Source: Paramarasmius palmivorus
Taxonomy: Eukaryota; Basidiomycota; Agaricomycetes; Agaricales; Marasmiaceae
DNA length: 64,000 bases
Assembly (NCBI GenBank): GCA_037176845.1
Contig: JAYKXP010000163.1
Coordinates: forward strand, 30,945-94,944
Reading direction: 5' to 3'
Shown here: piece by piece, positions 46,931 to 59,000 of the stretch
Layout of the letters: each line of letters starts with the position of its first letter
Numbering within the stretch: the first letter of the stretch is position 1
Position numbers and translations under genes: made by a program
Notes under the pieces: generated by a model
What the model was told of the DNA's origin: nothing
Databases searched by the model: none
Seen by the model: the letters and a program-made list of their open reading frames with translations, nothing else

Positions 46931-47872
46931 ATGTTCACTGAAATTGATCAGTCTCTCTCGCGACTTTCTTTAGACTTACCTGCTACCACCATGCCGAGGG
47001 TCAAACTCTACTTTACAAAAGCCCAGAAACGGGCGGCCAATCGCTTGAAGAGTAATAGATCATACCAAAAGTACGTCCTAGGCTTTCTCTTTGCTTTCTG
47101 TTGACACAGTTCTTCTCGTAGGCACAAGGCTGAAATCTGCGAACGGCGCAAAGCAACGTCAGTCTGCCGTGGCTTCTTTACCCACTTTCTATTGACAGCT
47201 TCGATTTCTCATGCTCTCGCCATAAGGCGACGCTTACAAGCCGCAGAATCACACTCAAGCAAGGGAAATAGAAGCAACTCAGGGTATGTCATTGACATTC
47301 AGAAGCTCGTAACTGTCACTGAAGACCATATTGATTAGGACGAACGACTCGGATGATACACCATCAACCTTCCGCAACATTCACAGAATCAATAATGAGA
47401 TTAATGACGAGTGGGTGGCCATTTCTCGCATTCCATCAATAGTTGCTCATCTTCAACCCCTTCAAGTTCTCAGCCGGGTTGGTTGCGTAGAGCTCGACGC
47501 ATCGAAAAGAAGATAGAGGATATTCTTGCAGAGTACGGAGCGAAGGATTACAAGGAGTTCCTTGATGCGGTCTACCACAAGCACCGCGCAACACGAAAGA
47601 GAATGCCAGTAGATGCAGAGTACGGGGGCACCCTAATACTTGAAGTCTACAATACATTCGAAAGGATTGTTGGGAGTACTGGTCGGCTTTTCTCATTGGT
47701 ATATAGGGCGTTTGGGACTCAGCATGAAGGCTATATTCGGGCAAAGGAACTAGACGACCGAGTACGGCTGGAATATTGCTCAAATCTGAGTGATATGGTG
47801 TGCCACGATATGGTTGGGATTGAGGAGCTCATTGACGCATGGGAGAAGAAGAAGTTATCATATCGAAGATAA
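46931..47872 (+). CDS. Hypothetical protein with basic N-terminal block
   Basis: The start is ATG 46931. Exons are separated by short introns near 47070-47121, 47157-47228 and 47285-47339, plus one before about 47472. The N-terminal region has VKLYFTKAQKRAANRLKSNR, then SYQKHKAEICERRKAT. This is an Arg/Lys-rich helix block that I know from many uncharacterised agaricomycete proteins. It may bind DNA. The last exon encodes IEDILAEYGAKDYKEFLDAV and a helical domain ending at WEKKKLSYRR. The fourth splice junction is ambiguous. No enzymatic motif is visible. Confidence 0.5.
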
Positions 47873-48296
47873 TTGGATTTGTCGGTGGATATGTGGTGGA
47901 CTGTTCATGATTCTGTGCCTTCGGATAACCTGTGAAGGGATCGCAGCTGTGATGTTTGAAACTGGTGACTCGGAGGGTACATACATAAACCTGATCCTAT
48001 CCTACAGTCAATCTCCCTTTGTCAACAGTTGGCATAACTCTTTTTCGGCGTCCTGTTGTTCTGCGACTGCTAACCCGAGAATTGTGATGATCCCTGCCGA
48101 ACGGATTCCAAACGGAATCAACTTGGATCTGAAAACTATCGCAGAATAGACACATATCATCACCTGGGCATGATTTCTCGATGTCAGGGAAGGATGTAGC
48201 TTGCCAAGGAAGCGCTAAAACTTGCATCGCGATCTGGAGCCGAAAATCTGGAGCCAATTAATTCCCACGGCAAGTTGGAGCGCACGGACCATGTTG

Positions 48297-48322
48297 CATT
48301 TCAATGCGCTCGCATTTCAATG
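48297..48322. repeat. Two CATTTCAATG motifs
   Basis: Exact copies at 48297-48306 and 48313-48322, six bases apart, just upstream of the next gene. Both are in the same orientation as the 45.7-kb pair. Confidence 0.7.
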
Positions 48323-48393
48323 CTGCATCTGGGACGTCCAAATAAAACGGTACATATTGGATCGATATACCTTTCAGCTGCTTCTGACCCAAA

Positions 48394-49467
48394 TGGCATC
48401 ACCAGATCGACATAGCAGCAACATTCCTCAAAGTGACCACCCTTTGCGCCGCTCCCAAGTACCTGGTTCTATACTATATATCACGAGCAGCTAGCTGATA
48501 ACCTGGCCCTCGAACAGCGCGGTCGAAAAGAATCTCTTACAGTTTTACGTCCTCAGGTATGGTTCATGATGACTCTGTGATCTTGTTTTTTTTTCAATAC
48601 GTGACTTAGCTTCGAACCAATTCACCCTTGCTGGGCAAGAATTCAAAGGTGTAGCAACCTTCAATCTTTCATCTGATGGATCTGGCACTGACTCATACTC
48701 AGATTAAGACGCGTAAGACACGCTCAACTTCCGAGTCTGGAGTCAAGGCCGTAGTATTGGTGAGTGATCAGTTATTGTTATTTGAGGTTGTCCTCAACTA
48801 AATCGTTTGGTCAGGGTCGGCGTTCTGTGGCCTTGAAAACTACAGCAAGACCACTGACCAAGTCCCATGTGAATTGGCTTAACCAACTCCTCTTCACCGA
48901 TCTGTACGAGCATGCATGGAATCGGCGGGCTGTCCTGGGAATAAACCGCATCTATGCACGTTTCACGCAGGAATGGCCTCAGGATCAAATCCAAGTCAGT
49001 GGGGATGATGACAACGCGGCATATCGCCGCCAGGTGTTCCTACACAAAGAGGTGTGCTTCGTATGATTCGCGGATCCTGTTGGAGGCTGACTCTCCCGTA
49101 GCAGATTCGACGAGCCTGTTACCGCCTTGCGATTTCCGCATTGCACGATAGGCCTGATGATATCTTGCTTTGGGATATCTTCTCAAGTCCAATCACTCAA
49201 GACGAGTACGAGGGTCGATCACTTCGTGTTCTCACCAACGACGCTTTCGAGGCCGCTCGCAGCATGCAGTTTATGGGCCCGACAGCCGCCGCAGAGCATA
49301 TGCTCCATGTAACACCTGATTCTCATCGCCAAACCGTTGACGATGCTTTGTATAAAGGCCAGGACTTTTTACTGCGAAAGTTGTGTAAAGATCCTTTGAT
49401 GACTGCTGCCGAGGTCGCGTTTATTCTGAGTGAAATAGATAGAGTCACACGTCGACGCAGTTCATAG
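48394..49467 (+). CDS. Hypothetical helical protein
   Basis: The last two exons are well supported: about 48817-49051, then 49105-49467 after GTGTGC-CGTAGCAG. They encode LTKSHVNWLNQLLFTDLYEH, WNRRAVLGINRIYARFTQEW and, at the end, LLRKLCKDPLMTAAEVAFIL. Upstream coding is likely from ATG 48394 (MASPDRHSSN), but the junctions around 48470-48700 are unclear. The product is mainly helical, soluble and of unknown family. Confidence 0.45.
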
Positions 49468-50876
49468 CAGATGTATCCCACATTAATGGCTAATATGATA
49501 GACAATGCTGCCGATATCGAAAGATCCCTATGCGAGTAATGATAACGGTGATATCCCTGTATGCATAACTATACGCAGCTAGATTTTAAAATCGGGACTC
49601 GGAGCATCGTTCCAGATGGATGTAACTGACCCTTATGTTTCGAATGGAACGTCAGCTAGACTCGTTGGTGGTACGTCCCTTGAGACAAGCAGCACAGGTA
49701 TTGAAGGGATTGGGAGCCAGAGTTTGCGCGCGGATATCGGGAGTATTAAAACAACTTTGATGTATGCCTCTTGAAACAACTACGTCGGCTTACAGGAGCA
49801 TTAAAAAGGTCAGACAACGAAATCTCAAATTCAGAGTATTACGGCTGCGAGAATGGACGACAATAAACACAAGCTCACGAAAGAAAGGTCTGTTTCCACT
49901 CCAAACACTCTAGCTGATATTCATGTTTGATAAAGTGACCAACGTTGGCAATCCAAGGCTGGCCGAGGTGGGAAGTTTGACCTACTCATCAAGAATCAAG
50001 ATCTGCTCACACCTTTGTTACCCACGGATCACTACAATCGGGTCAGGGAGTACATGGCAGATATCCGACATTCTGGTCCGGCCGGAAGCCTTGAGGAAGA
50101 TAATGATGGAGCAATAACTTCTGGGGAGGATATTAAGGTATGAACAGACGATACAACATTAGAGGAATGAACTCACTCTTTGACTTGGTTAGCAGAAAAT
50201 CAGGAGATGGCTTGGGCATTATTCTGGACGGAAAGGGACCGGTGAATAGGTTTTGCATGCAGTCGCTTAGAAAACTGAAATTGACGTGCACAATGAGTGA
50301 ACTTGCCCGATGGATTAACTTAACTTGGAAAGTACAAAGACCACACGCCGATTTCGAAGGATTTGACATTGAGTGGTTTGCAATCGGTATGAACCCTAAG
50401 GGTTGATGCCATTTTCTGACCTGAATGACAAGGCGGGCTTGGAATTGAAGCCAGAACCAAGCATTACGGTGCGCCACAGATTGTCGGTCACTTCAGATAG
50501 CAGCAAAAAATTGGGAAATAAAAGGCGAAATGCTGGATGAGGAATACAGAAAGGTTCAGTTGTATATAGCAGCTGCAAATGAGGCATAGTCACAAGGAGA
50601 AGGCAGGGATTGAAATGACCCCTGGTTACTGTTCAATCAAAAAATCGGGAAAACTCCAAGGGTTTGACGAATGTTCCGCTCGTCGGACGTGCTAAAACTT
50701 GATGAGATCGCTGAAGGTCAAGTCATGTATATTTCTGGAGCACGTTAAAATGCTTACGAGGGATAAAAACAGCTTTTCAACGTATCTAGGGACTTGAAAC
50801 ATTTAAAAGGCCCAAAACAGCGCCACCAGAGAGATATTCGAGCTCACCCTTTATTCCCCACTGCGAGCTATAGGTA
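49468..50876. other. Intergenic, nothing recognised
   Basis: Frames at 50140-50406 (plus) and 50133-50477 (minus) overlap and look like chance. Near matches to the 10-mer occur at about 50611 and 50798. Confidence 0.4.
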
Positions 50877-53672
50877 ATGGGCAAACGAAAACGGCGCAAC
50901 AAAGCTGAACAGTACGCTTGTTTCAAAACTTTGCTGACTCTGACTGACTGCTTGGCTTTCTTAGAGCAACCGTGGACACGGCGGATGCCTCATCTTCGAA
51001 GCCACGGGGTCGTCCATCATGGGCTCGTGGTCGGAAGCTCAAGATCCTTCTGGAGAACGAGGACCTCTTCCACAAGGATCACTGTGCATATTATCAGCGT
51101 TGTACACAGCTTTTTGTTGATGAGTTCGGTTACGACCTTCCCTACGACCAGCTACCTGATCCAGATGCCCCACCGCAAGAACCGAGCATGTCTCTTGACT
51201 CAGACCAACAGGAGGAGCGAGACAGGAGAGAGGATTTTCGCAAGAATGTCTACCATGTACGTCAGCGTCCACTCGATGCATATTTTCTTTTACTAACTTG
51301 TCTGCCTTCCGGTATTAGAAAATCTCCGAGTGGGCGAGGAATCGATGGCTTGCCAAAAAATCGGACGGTCCAGAGGTCGACAAGGTTCTGTCAGCTGTCA
51401 CGACACTCGCAAAGAAGAAACCTACGTACAAGTCCGAGCTGCAGTACTTCCAGGATCGGTACTGGCATACGATGGTGCGGCCCGAGTTCGAGAAGAAATG
51501 GGGAGTCTTGAAAACGTTCAGTAAGAACCAACGCCGGATCGCGGAGGTGAATCGCATCAGCAAGGAGGTCTATTCGGCGCAGCCTGAGGAATTCAAGGCG
51601 AAGTTGAGGGAGGATTACCAGCGAGAGTTCCAACGTGAAATGGAGGATTTCAATGCCAGCAAGGAAAACAAGCTTCCTGAAACTGCAGCAGTGTACGATG
51701 GGTACGTTCGATCAATCTTTTGGTTATTTGAACTGAGCTCACCGATTCATCTAGACGTTGGGTACGTGTTGCCCAGGTGGTAAGTCTAGTATTGAATAGT
51801 ATCCATTCGCGTCTCTTATACTGTCGATCATGCAGGTCCCATGCATAGCGGATGGGCTAGCTTCACATTATGGGGTTAGTGTTACTATCATCCTTGCTGG
51901 GCCCAGAGCTTCGGGAGAAATAGAGGTGGAAAGGTAAGCTTCCTCAGCTTCCTCTTCTTTCGCAAATGAATTAATCGGGTGTCTTTAGTGTAACTGGTCT
52001 TGTTCCCGACGCCGTCTGCAATATTCCTCTCGATAAGTTCGACGCGAAAAGATACCGCACCGTGCATGATCTTTGCGGAGACTGGGCCAGGACGTTATTT
52101 TGTAAGTGGTTTGGTTACGTGGTATGAGTTGATTACTTACACATGAATCAAAGCACCAGCAACTTGCGCCTCTAGAGTTGTTGATAATGAGAATGATGAC
52201 AGTCAAGATCAACCGGCAGATCCGCCAAGCGCATCCAAAGACACGAGTCATGCTCATAGCACTGCCACCTCGTCCCTTTCCACGTCAACCATCACCGTCG
52301 ACAATCGCCCCAATGGTATGTTCCTCTCTACCGTTTCTTATAGACAGACATACTCATTATTGTTAGAATCGCGTGGCCTTGATCCTGCTGCCACCACAGT
52401 CACAGTAGAGGCATTGCCCTTACCGCACAATGAAGGTCAAGAATCACTTTCTGCAACGAGCGGCGATGAGAAGGCAATGTCGCTGCTAACTTCTCAAGAT
52501 CTTCAGCATATGGCCCAAGGGAGTCTCTTGACACCGGAGGAAATGGAACAAATGGTTGGGCGGGCTGCAGGACAAATCGGGGAAGGTTCATTGGATCTAT
52601 ATTTTCCTGGTCAGCAAGGTGCGTCTTGATTATCATCAACTATATGATCGCATAAATCATGTCTATGTACAGGCACAAATGATGGTCCTGGTCCTCAAAA
52701 CTTCGAATTCGGTACATGATACATTCGTCTATGGTGTAGCATGCATCTCTAACCCATAGATAGGTAATGGTTTTAACTTCAGCAACGTTTCTACATTCTA
52801 CAACAACAACGGGAACTCGAACTCAATGAACAGCATGTACTACGATGAACCACAGATCCCATTCAACACCTCAAGCTTTAGCGGTTCGTCGCAGAGTCAA
52901 TATGGCCAACACATGTTTGGTTCTGGTATGAGCCACCTGGGTCAGTCTCGGTCATTTTGTTATCGCAAAGATATTACTTACGCAATGTTTCAGCAGATGC
53001 TACCCACGTCAATAACATGTCGACTACTTATCCCTCCGGTATCGAGCCTCAAAGTGGCCCAACCCCGCTCAACGATCCTACAAAGATCAACCGCGCCTCG
53101 TTCGACCTTGCTACCCAAGCCAATCTCCTCGGCTTCGGACACACTGTTTCGGCTGAGTTGGCTTCACCAAAGCCATCGATAATTCAGGGTCACCCATCAG
53201 TACAGGAACACCCACCTGGTGGAGTGTCTGCCCCCACGTCAGACGGCGGTCCTGGTGAGTTATTGATTATCCTACGACAAGCCTGAAGCTAACCGTTTCA
53301 CCCAAGTACTCAGTTCTTCACCAACGGACAATGTCAATTCAGGTGAGATTGTCTCGCGCTAATGGCATCAGGCATCGTTGACCGCAGTCTAGCAGGCACG
53401 AAAGTCAACAAGGCTGGGGCTCGCAAGCGAAAACCAGCTACCAAAACATCAGAACAGGGTAAGTCTTGTCAGCTTTGCAGTGGTCGAGACTTATATATTA
53501 GTCCCATATAGATACCCTTCACAAGCGTCAGCGTATCTCAGAGCAAAGTGGTCTCTCCCGTCCCGCACGGAATCGCAAATCGGCGAGACATTACATACCG
53601 GAGGATGGTGTAACTGCCAAGGCACTGACAGATCAGGTTCAGGCAAGGAAGGGTAAGAAACAACGTAGATAG
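50877..53672 (+). CDS. Large hypothetical protein with AT-hook-like motif
   Basis: The start is ATG 50877, and the stop TAG is 53670-53672. About a dozen exons join through short introns. Residues about 18-40 contain SSKPRGRPSWARGRK, an AT-hook-like core. A charged helical domain follows with FRKNVYHKISEWARNRW, YFQDRYWHTMVRPEFEKKWG and a Lys/Glu coiled coil. Next comes a compact segment HYGVSVTIILAGPRASGEIE leading to KRYRTVHDLCGDWARTLF, then a long Ser/Thr/Asn/Gln-rich disordered region. The C-terminus is basic (KQRISEQSGLSRPARNRKSA). Proteins of this layout recur in mushroom genomes but I know of no function. Chromatin binding is a guess from the AT-hook. Confidence 0.55.
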
Positions 53673-53781
53673 TTGGTAGTGGACTTGCGAGTTAGACTAC
53701 AATTCATTATATTGTGTTTGATACCCCAAAAGGTCTGGTGTCTATACTTTGAGCAAACGAGATATAATTCTTCATATAGGC

Positions 53782-54319
53782 CTATGTTACTGATAAGTAA
53801 TCAAAGTGGAGAATGGTAATGAACGTCGATAGAGCTCGTTCTGCTTCGTAGAGTGAAAGCCAAACTGGAATGCGTGCATGCTCGAGACGATCGACTACAG
53901 GTGACGTTGTCCATGTATCAGGCGAGGATTGCAAAACAGTTGACAGGTCGTCAACATATTCCTTATAAACGGCGATTGTCTGTGTAACTATCTGGGCAAC
54001 TTCGTCAACTCCTCTCTCAAAGGTATCATAACTATGTGATCCTTCATAAAAGTGAAGCCGGCGCCGACGAACGACTCGTATAAGATCTGCAAGCACTGGC
54101 AAAGAGGATCATACTGAGCAGAATCACGGAGAGAAAGCTAATGACACTCACCACAAACCAGCCTCGAAACCTCTGCAATCTTTTCATCGAATTCGTCGAC
54201 ATCCAACCTCAGCGACGACAGTATGTCATCAGCCTCACGATCCTCTTGAGCAGTATGCTGTGGAACCTCAATCATATGACGAGTTATAGCAGGAGACATC
54301 AACTTGAACTTACCGACAT
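53782..54319 (-). CDS. Hypothetical small helical protein
   Basis: ATG 54319 opens a 6-nt first exon (54319-54314). Exons 54257-54152 and 54095-53782 then join in frame with good GT-AG signals, giving 141 residues. The protein is nearly all amphipathic helix (DDILSSLRLDVDEFDEKIAE, AQIVTQTIAVYKEYVDDLST). It has an Arg-rich VVRRRRL stretch and no membrane segment. No family is recognised. The tiny first exon is unusual but is supported by the frame. Confidence 0.5.
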
Positions 54320-54387
54320 AGTTCAGTTGAAGCCGGCGGCGGTCTGGTGTGGGGAGATAGGTGAGCTATATACCAAAATGAACATAT

Positions 54388-55619
54388 CATTTCAATGGCA
54401 CTAGCGTGTGGACGAATTGAAATGAATACGCCCTTGGCAATGATCTTGCAATGATCTCAGCCTTAAACGACATTGATGTACCTGAGTGACAGCTAACGAA
54501 TTTAGCTTCGTAATCCTCAGGTCTCTGAGATTGAGAGTTTGAAAAAATGTAAGTATTAGTAGTCCATTAAGACACAAATAAATGGACTGGAATACTTACT
54601 ACGGATTGGAACAGGACTAGGAGATGATCGACAAGGTGTGAAACCTTGACGCGTCTATCAATTTTTCCGGGTGAATATTGCAACGTTTAACAATCACGAA
54701 GGCATGGTTAATGTGGGTCTCCAGTGCTTCCGAATCTTAGAATGATCCTCAACATTGAATCGATCCGGAAAGTCTAAGGAGCCTCCACCGTACCTTCCTT
54801 GAAGCGGTTACACTATACTAGGCGCTCGTTTAAAGAGTAGCGCCCACCTTCAACTTGAGCGCATTTCAAGTCGGCTACCTACCACGCTCATTTAAATCCA
54901 CTGGAACGATATAGTCACGCTAGCGCACGCCTCTGGATTCAGGTTTGGTAGCATACATTTCAATTCATCAACTTGACACGTCCATTTAAATTCAGTAACT
55001 TTAAGGTCGTTTAAGGTGCTCCGAGTCATTTAAACTCACTTAGGTTATTGGCTCATTTAAATTCGCCGGAACAATTCAAACGTGCGCATTTCAATTCACC
55101 TATAGTCTAGGCTCTTTGAAAATCAGTTTTACAGCTCCGATACACCGACAATATTCGGAATGCGTTTCAACAACAAGCGCAGCTGTTTCGAGACAATTTT
55201 AGCCTCATCGAACTGAATGTTACTGCGGTGTCAATACTCCTCAGGCTCAGGCTCCTGTCTAAGCATTTTCAGTCACCGTCACGGTTGCATCGCGGTCGTG
55301 CTGTATCTGGTGATGTCTAACCCCATTCTCGACGATAATAAATGCATTTGCTTCCCTTTTTGGTCGGTACGCCATTTCAAGGACCCATAAAAATGCTCTA
55401 TCCACATTTAAATCCAGCAATCTTGTTGCATTATTTTAATGTGTCCTGTCGCTCTGTTTTCTCCGCGCGTTACGCATTTAAATTTGGCAACCTCGTTGCA
55501 TCATTTCAATGTGCCCTGCCACTCTGTTTTCCCGGCGCATTTCAATGACGCTACTCACTTGATCCCGAGGCCTCCCATTTTAATGGATTTCCCTTGACTC
55601 ACAAGGATTCATTGAAATG
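54388..55619. repeat. Right cluster of CATTT(C/A)AATG motifs
   Basis: About sixteen copies or near copies lie at 54388, 54415, 54862, 54889, 54956, 54983, 55027, 55054, 55087, 55373, 55405, 55475, 55502, 55538, 55576 and 55610. Of the asymmetric CATTTCAAT forms, seven of nine read forward, the opposite of the left cluster. CATTTAAAT and CATTTCAAT forms alternate along much of the stretch. No gene is present here. Confidence 0.75.
55405..55537. repeat. Tandem duplication, period 70 bp
   Basis: The unit starting CATTTAAATCCAGCAA at 55405 recurs diverged at 55475 as CATTTAAATTTGGCAA. Both continue with TTGCAT, a TTTCAATGTG or TTTTAATGTG word, CCTG and CTCTGTTTTC. It lies inside the right motif cluster and may show how the cluster grew. 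Confidence 0.65.
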
Positions 55620-55621
55620 TC

Positions 55622-55907
55622 CTTACATGTATTCCTCCAGCATTCTGGAAAATGAAACTGGTAGAAGGAATTGTTGAGATCCTGAGACCCACTTTAGGTA
55701 GGAATAATACAAAGACGTACCAGGGTTTTTTTCATTGACGCCTGTCTGAGGGTTCGTCGTCCGTGCACCTATGGCGATCTTGACTTGAATTAACGTGACT
55801 CTTCCACCACACCATCGAGAACATTCGATGTAAAGGGAAATGACGTCATTGTCCAAGTCAACTTGTTCCGCTAAATGAACGTGGAAATCTAATAATAGCA
55901 ACCACAT
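55622..55907 (-). CDS. Possible small protein (weak)
   Basis: A frame from ATG 55907 (MWLLLLDFHVHLAEQVDLDN) reaches a GTACGT donor at about 55719. It can continue in frame after a CAG acceptor at about 55653 to a stop near 55622. There is no family match. An upstream exon is likely if it is real. Confidence 0.25.
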
Positions 55908-56082
55908 TAGACACTTTTTTCTCTAGGATCTTCTGCATATTCCATAACAATTCACTGGCAGAGAGAATACATCATGTGAGCATCAACCATTAGAATTCAC
56001 CTAACCTCTCAGATGACTGTGTCTAGTGCCAAATCAGATCAAGCCACTCCCAGTGGACGAGGTTGAATCTCCGTGAACCAAA

Positions 56083-59000
56083 ATGCGGTATGCTGAGTTG
56101 CGAAACTTGATCTGGTTTTACTTACTGATATTATCGAGGTTTGACGACTTCTTGACATGCTTTCGTGGTGCACTGGTTGCTGGAGTCCAAGAGTATGCCG
56201 TCACTATCATTGGATTTGACGGAAAACGTTTCACATGGTATGCTATGCCCTCAAGCCACTATTCCCACCTTCAGATACTGACCAATAGAATAGGGAACAC
56301 CTATCAAATAGTATTGTTGAGATTACAGATGACCAAAAGGAACGAATTGAAGCAATCCTCCTAGAGGGTGCACCCTGCGAGCCGAGTGGCGCAGGAGAGA
56401 CTGGAGACGAAGGTAGAGTGTATACTCAAGGCCTTAGTCCTTGGCTGTTTATCATTTTCCTCAGAATTCCTGCGGGATGCGGGGGATGGAGGAGTTGGAA
56501 TTAACCCAGAAGAAGCATTTGAAGAAGAACTCGAGGAGGCAATTGAAGGTCAAAACGAAAGTGGGGATTTTCAGCAATACTATGAAGAATGCATAGGCAA
56601 CATATCCAGGGAGATTCCTCTGCATTTGACCCATAATGCGCACTTGAAGACGACACGAAGCGAAGAAGACTCGGACTACCTCTCTATTCAAGAACAAACC
56701 CGACCTCCTCGTCGGAGACGGACGAACATATCCGAAACAAGTCTATTGCATGATAAAGCAATACAGGCTGAACACAATACTCCTAGGTATGTCACACTTA
56801 CCGGGTACAATACTGATTCCTCATTGCTGAGATAAAACGCTGCAGTTCCTCACTAAGGGACTTAGGCATGTATGGCTTGGTCATCCATATGGACCTCAAA
56901 ATTCTCATCTGCACCAGGTGTCAGACTGCGCTGCCGCTATCCTACATGCTTGGTCACATCCAAACGGGACAGATTCTAGGCAAAACTTTCCACCATGGGT
57001 ATGCACAGGAAATCGCCAAAACCGGACCAAACCGAATACCTCAATTTAAAGAAAAATTGGACCGGGCTTTAAAGGCGCTGAACTTGCCAATTCGCGTCGA
57101 TGACATCATTGATGTTGACGGTGTGGACCCTGAAAGCGTTGCCCGGTGGCGGACTGCCACTGGAACGAAATTTATCGAAGGTGTCCGCACCATATCGCAA
57201 TGTTACTGGTGTAAAGGATGTGGCGTCTTGTCAAAATCCAAAAGCGTTCGCGGCAAGCAGTGCCATAATAGCAAGGAGCACATGAAGACACAGTGGGTCA
57301 CTGTAAAAGGGCAGTCTGCGTGTGAGACGCATACCGCATTTGTTAGGTGGTTCCCAATTCAAGATACCGACCAAACCACTCCCTTACAACCAGCAGAACG
57401 CTCCGATGTTCAGGATGTATTCGAGGCAATGGGTGCAGAAGCAGAAACCCTTGTGACAAATCGACCAAACGCTCCTCACCATCCATTCTTCCATGAATTT
57501 GGAATCGACAAATTTCTGGCCAATTTCCGGGGAGAAGATATCGCAGGCCTTTTTAGAATCGATTCAGAAACCCAGGAAAAAACTACGTTTCGACACCTTA
57601 TTGGCCTATTTGAGGCGACATTTGAAAAGGATTGCTCCCTAATCAAAGAAAAACATCCAAGCATAAGGATGAAACTGGTAGAAAATGTCGGTGCAGCGTA
57701 AGTACTGTTATAATGCATTCTGGGTCCCTTTTTCATGTATATTTAGCATCCGTCGGCGTGCACCTCTGTTCACACCCTCTCCTAATCGTACCACCCGACG
57801 AAGATACTATCTTGTCCAAGTGAAGTTGATTTATGGACTCATATGCCACCGGAAAGAGCCAATCATCTCTCCTCACACGAAATCCACCTTGTTTCATATC
57901 AGCAAGGCGCTGGACGAGGCATTGAAGGAACTCGAGTACATCCTTAGTCAGGAGGAACTCGTTCTTGACAATGCACAAAAGGCGTTATACAAAGTGCTCG
58001 GACGCCTCTTTTTTCCGCGAGGTGATCGCTATGAAGATGAAGTGTCGAGTAATCCATTCATGTGTCCCGTCACCGTGTTTCTAGCAGCCCTGTGGGTAAA
58101 CTCCAATGGAGAGAGGAGTTCGCTCTGGTCAGTCTCTCCAGAAATCGCAAAGCTTCAGTTTTGCATACGGCTGGCTGCATTCCACATTGCTGTGGAGGGG
58201 CTTAATAACAAAGGCCACACAACAGGCAATGAATCTAGTACAGATCCTGCAATGTGGATTGAGTGAGCTCTTTGCAGTCTTCTACTACCATTATGTCTAA
58301 TATTTGTTTAGTGAGCTTACAGGATTTACAAGCAGATATCTGTCGGAAGATGGTGTCTATCCGTTCTCCATGGTGCGCCATCATATGCACCAGGTCACCA
58401 AGATAGTCAAAAACACCTCTCGCCCGGCTCTGATCAAAGATCTCGGCAACGAAAAGATCCTTATTTTAGATCATGAAATGTCATTCCCCCAACTTGCGGA
58501 TTCTGCAAAGGTCGCTCTACGAGACGCAGAGGCATATATTCTACAATATGTTCTCTTTGCTAAGCAGAGCACTCTTTCCACATTTATCAACGACATGCCA
58601 TTCCTTCAGGGCCCCTTTGGCAAACTACTTTCATCTGTGGCACCATTTCCAAAATCGGAGGATGAGTCAAAGGCGCTCTTGCAGCATCTTCTACACCACG
58701 GCGATCTTGGTGAATCGGGTCAGATAGACGAGAGCAAATGCCTCAAGTGGCTGTCAAGTATTTCCACAGCCTGGACAATGGTAATTCCGCTGTTACACAT
58801 ATACCAGGGACCACCAGGTCGGGGAACTGAAGAGGTTGAATATACCTACTCAGTAGACCAATCAGATGGCCAGCAGAATCTCCAGAGGGAGGTTTTCCAA
58901 GGGAATCATGTCCTTGTCATCCGAGCGGATAGGGGTAAAATGGTCCCAAGATCCGGTGTCTTACAGAGAATTGTACGAATCCTGCCCTACCAGCTCTCGG

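Noticed and set aside
37951..55619. CRISPR-like array
   Set aside because: The 10-mers are irregularly spaced, occur on both strands and lie among intron-bearing eukaryotic genes.
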